From assembly GCA_000972765.1 (NCBI GenBank), contig CP011265.1, positions 2,787,001-2,851,000 on the forward strand: a stretch of DNA of 64,000 bases, read 5' to 3'. Below the pieces are notes generated by a model. It saw only the letters and a list, made by a program, of their open reading frames with translations. It was not told the DNA's origin and ran no database searches. Below, piece by piece: positions 60,263 through 64,000 of the stretch (position 1 is its first letter; the number at the start of each line of letters is the position of its first letter). The translations under genes were made by a program, and so were the position numbers. The stretch is from Verrucomicrobia bacterium IMCC26134 (lineage in GTDB: Bacteria; Verrucomicrobiota; Verrucomicrobiia; Opitutales; Opitutaceae).

Positions 60263-60646
60263 TTAAAACGTATCCGTCTTCCAGATCGGCACGTCTTGTT
60301 TCAGAAGGTCCATGAAACCAGCGAGCAGAGCGAAGGCCTCGGCCCGGTGTTTTGCGACCACCGCAACGTAGATCGCGGCCTCGCCCACCGGCACCCGTCC
60401 GAGACGATGGACCACCCGCACACCCAGCACCGGACGTGCGCCGCACAACTTCGTCACGATGCGCGCGATCTCGCGTTCGGCCATAGGCTGGTAGGCCTCG
60501 TAAATCAGGCCGCCGATGGACGCACCGTTTTCCTCCCCTCGCGCCAGTCCGGTGAACTCCGCGAGAGCGCCGACGCCAGCGTCGATCACGGGAGCGGGCT
60601 GCGGGCGGACGATGGGCTCGGGGCCGATGTGAATTTGGAGCTGCAT
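60263..60646 (-). CDS. moaE: Molybdopterin synthase large subunit
   Basis: 127 aa. GLIYEAYQPMAEREIARI and HRLGRVPVGEAAIYVAVVAKHRAEAF are the MoaE signature with the catalytic Lys in VAKHR and DVPIWKTDTF near the end. It receives the MoaD tail. The start at 60646 follows moaD by 7 bp. Confidence 0.95.
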   Translation of the reverse strand: MQLQIHIGPEPIVRPQPAPVIDAGVGALAEFTGLARGEENGASIGGLIYEAYQPMAEREIARIVTKLCGARPVLGVRVVHRLGRVPVGEAAIYVAVVAKHRAEAFALLAGFMDLLKQDVPIWKTDTF

Positions 60647-60653
60647 CGAACGA

Positions 60654-60893
60654 TCAGCCGCCAGAGACGGGGGGAATGAGGGCGATCTCGTCGCCGGGAG
60701 CGAATACCGTATCGACGGTTGTGAATTCGCCATTGCGAGCGAGGCGGGTCACGGAGCGGAGCGGAGCGAGCGCGGGGTGCCGGGCGAGAATCTCGTTCCA
60801 AAGCGCCTCAGCGTTCACCGGAGACGACAGCGCCAAGGTCTCGGAAGCGAGGCCGGCGAGGCGGCGGGTCTGGGCGAAGTAGAGCACGGTCAT
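60654..60893 (-). CDS. moaD: Molybdopterin synthase sulfur carrier subunit
   Basis: 79 aa, ubiquitin-like. It opens TVLYFAQTRRLAGLASE and ends IPPVSGG, the C-terminal Gly-Gly that is adenylated by MoeB and thiocarboxylated. The start at 60893 fits the family length. It lies between moaA and moaE. Confidence 0.95.
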   Translation of the reverse strand: MTVLYFAQTRRLAGLASETLALSSPVNAEALWNEILARHPALAPLRSVTRLARNGEFTTVDTVFAPGDEIALIPPVSGG

Positions 60894-60906
60894 GGCAAAA
60901 GTAGAA

Positions 60907-61875
60907 TCAGCCGCCAATCGCAGTCATCGGACGATCGGGATGGTAGTCGGCGTGGAACTCGTGGGCCTCCGGCTTTTGCGCGATGGCCTCCGAGATGGCG
61001 GCGTCCAGTTGGTCGTTGGCCAGGGCGGCGGCGAGGTCGAGTTCGCCATGGCGGCCGAGGCAGGGGCGGAGTTTACCGTCGGCGGTGAGGCGGAGTTTAT
61101 TGCAGGAGGCGCAAAAGTCCTGCTCGGAGAGTGCGCCGATGAAACCGATGCGCGCGCGCGGGAAGTCGCGGCATTCGTGGTAGCGGGCGGGACCGTGACC
61201 GGCGCGGTAATCAGGCAAGGCGCTGAGCGGGCCGAGAGCGTTTTCCAAAATCACACGGGCGTCGGCGAGTGAGAGGAAGTTGGCCGGAGTCAGCACATCG
61301 GTGCGGGTAAGCGGCATCAGCTCGATGAAACGGATCGGCATGCGGCGGGCGGCGGCGAAACGCACCAGCGAAGGCAGCTCGCTCTCGTTCACGCCGCGCA
61401 TGAGCACGGTGTTGAGTTTCACGAAGAGGCCGTTCGCGAGGGCGGCATCGATGCCGGCGAGCACCTGCGCAAGGTCGCCGCCGGTGATGCGGCGGTAGGC
61501 GGCGGGGTCCAGCGCATCGAGCGAGATGTTGGCGGCGCGCACCCCGGCGGCGGCGAGATCGGCGGCGAGCGGGGCGAGGCGGGTGCCGTTGGTGGAGAGA
61601 CCGAGCGAGTGAAGATTATCGAAGGCGCCGATGCCCTGGGCGATTTCGAGAAAATCGGAACGAAGAAGGGGTTCGCCACCGGTGAGACGGAACTTGGTGA
61701 AGCCGAGCCGGGACGCGGCGCGGGCGATGGAGACGATTTGCGCGGCGGTGAGATGATCGGCGCGTTTAGCCCAGCCCTTGTAGCCCTCGGGCATGCAATA
61801 CAAGCAGCGCTCGTTGCACCGGTCGGTGACGGAGATGCGCAGATAATCGATGGAGCGTCCGAAAGGGTCGGTCAT
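60907..61875 (-). CDS. moaA: GTP 3',8-cyclase
   Basis: 322 aa. Radical SAM cluster Cys in TDRCNERCLYCMPEG; second cluster Cys in SEQDFCASCNKLRLTADGKLRPC; the C-terminal Gly-Gly needed for activity is present (TAIGG). It performs the first Mo-cofactor step. It starts the moaA-moaD-moaE-moeA-moaC-mog-MOSC-mobA run. Confidence 0.96.
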   Translation of the reverse strand: MTDPFGRSIDYLRISVTDRCNERCLYCMPEGYKGWAKRADHLTAAQIVSIARAASRLGFTKFRLTGGEPLLRSDFLEIAQGIGAFDNLHSLGLSTNGTRLAPLAADLAAAGVRAANISLDALDPAAYRRITGGDLAQVLAGIDAALANGLFVKLNTVLMRGVNESELPSLVRFAAARRMPIRFIELMPLTRTDVLTPANFLSLADARVILENALGPLSALPDYRAGHGPARYHECRDFPRARIGFIGALSEQDFCASCNKLRLTADGKLRPCLGRHGELDLAAALANDQLDAAISEAIAQKPEAHEFHADYHPDRPMTAIGG

Positions 61876-61881
61876 GGGGCG

Positions 61882-62679
61882 TCAGGCAATCACAAGCTTG
61901 AAACAAGCCACGACCAACACCGCGGCAAGCACGGGGCGAAGTTGGGGTGCACGAGCGGAGATACTGCCCCAACGGGCCCCAAGGCAGCCGCCCGCCACGA
62001 CCGTGAGGGCGAGCCAGGGCCAGAACGAAGGGAGCTTATCCAAGGAGGCGGAATGCCCGGCGAGGCCGGCGGCGGAATTCACAAAAATGAACGGCGCGGA
62101 AACGGCGGCGGCTGTCTTGGCGTCGGACCAGCGCAGCAGGAGTAAAAGCGGGGTCAGGAAAATCCCTCCGCCGACGCCAATGAGGCCGGAGACAAAACCC
62201 ATGAGGGCGCCTGCCGCCAAAACCCACCCGAGCGGAGCGGGACGGAGCGCGGAGTTTTTCGGCGCCGGCATGAGCAAGCGCAGCGCGGCAAAGGCCAAGG
62301 CCACCGCGAGCAGGAGTTTGAAAACATGCGTCGGCAGCTCGATGGCTCCGCCGAGGTAGGCGCAGGGAATAGAGGTCAGCGCGAAAGGCCAAAAAAGCCG
62401 CCACAGAAAATGCCCGGCGCGAAAAAACAGCACCGTGCCGATGAGCGACACCGCCAGATTCAGGGTGAGCGCGGCGGGCTTCATCACGACCGGAGCGACG
62501 CCCGCGAGCGCCATGACGGCGAGGTAACCGGAAGCGCCGCCGTGTCCGACCATGCCATACAGCGCGGCGACGAAAAACAGCGGAACAAGCAGGATAATCC
62601 AATCGGGAGACACCTCACTGAGCAGGGCGAGAGCGCCGAACAGCGCAAGCCTTGTAACTGGGCTGGCGGCGTGCCGCAT
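61882..62679 (-). CDS. TauE/SafE family permease
   Basis: 265 aa, eight predicted helices. Two copies of the GGASGYL / GVGGGIFLTPLLLLL-type Gly-rich helix mark the sulfite exporter TauE/SafE family of anion transporters. The start at 62679 is the first ATG compatible with a short N-terminus; the very long upstream reading is a shadow of ppdK on the other strand. It lies 6 bp before moaA and may be co-transcribed. Sulfite or sulfoacetate transport is a family guess. Confidence 0.85.
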   Translation of the reverse strand: MRHAASPVTRLALFGALALLSEVSPDWIILLVPLFFVAALYGMVGHGGASGYLAVMALAGVAPVVMKPAALTLNLAVSLIGTVLFFRAGHFLWRLFWPFALTSIPCAYLGGAIELPTHVFKLLLAVALAFAALRLLMPAPKNSALRPAPLGWVLAAGALMGFVSGLIGVGGGIFLTPLLLLLRWSDAKTAAAVSAPFIFVNSAAGLAGHSASLDKLPSFWPWLALTVVAGGCLGARWGSISARAPQLRPVLAAVLVVACFKLVIA

Positions 62680-62901
62680 GGATCGAAGGCCGGAAAGGTC
62701 GGCTGGTTCACCGCGTCGGCCAGGCCCGACCCTTGCCAGGCCTCCGCCCTTGTCCCGTCGGGACGACCGGGCGAGGTGGGGGGCCTCATTAACGGGAGCC
62801 ACCGCTGCGCCGTTGACACCCCGCCCGCCACCCCTCTCTAGTCTTGCTTTTACGCGCCCCCTGAAAGGGCGGAAAACTCCTTCCCTAGACCCACACATAC
62901 C
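62680..62901. other. Divergent intergenic region
   Basis: 222 bp between the TauE/SafE and ppdK starts. No RNA gene or strong promoter was recognised. Confidence 0.5.

Positions 62902-64000
<1,099 letters not shown>

Overview
The window comes from a GC-rich bacterium, most likely a Verrucomicrobium of the Opitutaceae type. That assignment is an inference from gene content: an exosortase-family protein, a DUF5107/TPR protein beside a GH2 glycosidase, EF-Ts and S2 carried together, Lys/Ala-rich N-terminal tails, and an LL-diaminopimelate aminotransferase. No 16S gene or database search was available.

Positions 1 to about 18,985 are the integrase-proximal part of a prophage inserted at the 3' end of a tRNA-Ser(CGA) gene; the far attachment site lies left of the window. 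Reading leftward from the tRNA the element carries: a tyrosine integrase whose start codon lies next to a perfect 10-bp inverted repeat; a lower-GC coiled-coil cargo gene on the opposite strand; a small AlpA-like HTH protein; two overlapping genes of unknown function bracketed by hairpin terminators; a replication/recombination operon (Sak4-like ATPase, DnaQ-like exonuclease, DUF669, DEAH helicase, primase-helicase, PD-(D/E)XK resolvase, an HTH-like protein, DUF3102); about 1.5 kb of structure-rich DNA with no credible gene; and a Mu-type head module (small and large terminase, DUF935 portal, protease). The head genes are Mu-like but integration is by tyrosine recombinase, so the phage is mosaic. 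A near-consensus promoter sits beside the small terminase gene and points rightward, toward a possibly leaderless 65-aa gene and the non-coding block.

From about 19 kb the sequence is ordinary chromosome. It holds DUF983, tsf and rpsB; an initiator-type tRNA-Met; a broken GIY-YIG gene; an AraC / DUF5107-TPR / GH2 locus; engB, rsmG and a Tgt-methyltransferase fusion; a DUF2959 lipoprotein and beta-carbonic anhydrase; a receiver protein with a degenerate NtrC-like domain; an exosortase-like protein; an anchored coiled-coil protein and an exported WYL-like protein; citramalate synthase; a MacA/MacB-type exporter; rpmB; an NMT1/THI5-type ABC importer; folP and a DUF374 acyltransferase; a tailed carbohydrate-binding-like protein; and a tRNA-Ala(CGC).

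The last 15 kb carries an ATP-grasp-like and nucleotidyltransferase pair, nadB-panC, dapL, tatC, and an almost complete molybdenum cofactor set (moeB-rhodanese, mobA, MOSC, mog, moaC, moeA, moaE, moaD, moaA) packed with overlaps or short gaps. A TauE/SafE permease and the start of pyruvate phosphate dikinase end the window.

The strongest leads for something undescribed are the 1.5-kb structured prophage region, the terminator-bracketed gene pair with three CX6C motifs, the coiled-coil cargo gene, a 16-bp palindrome shared by two prophage sites, and a tRNA-Ala in which the near-universal G19-C56 pair is replaced by A19-U56.
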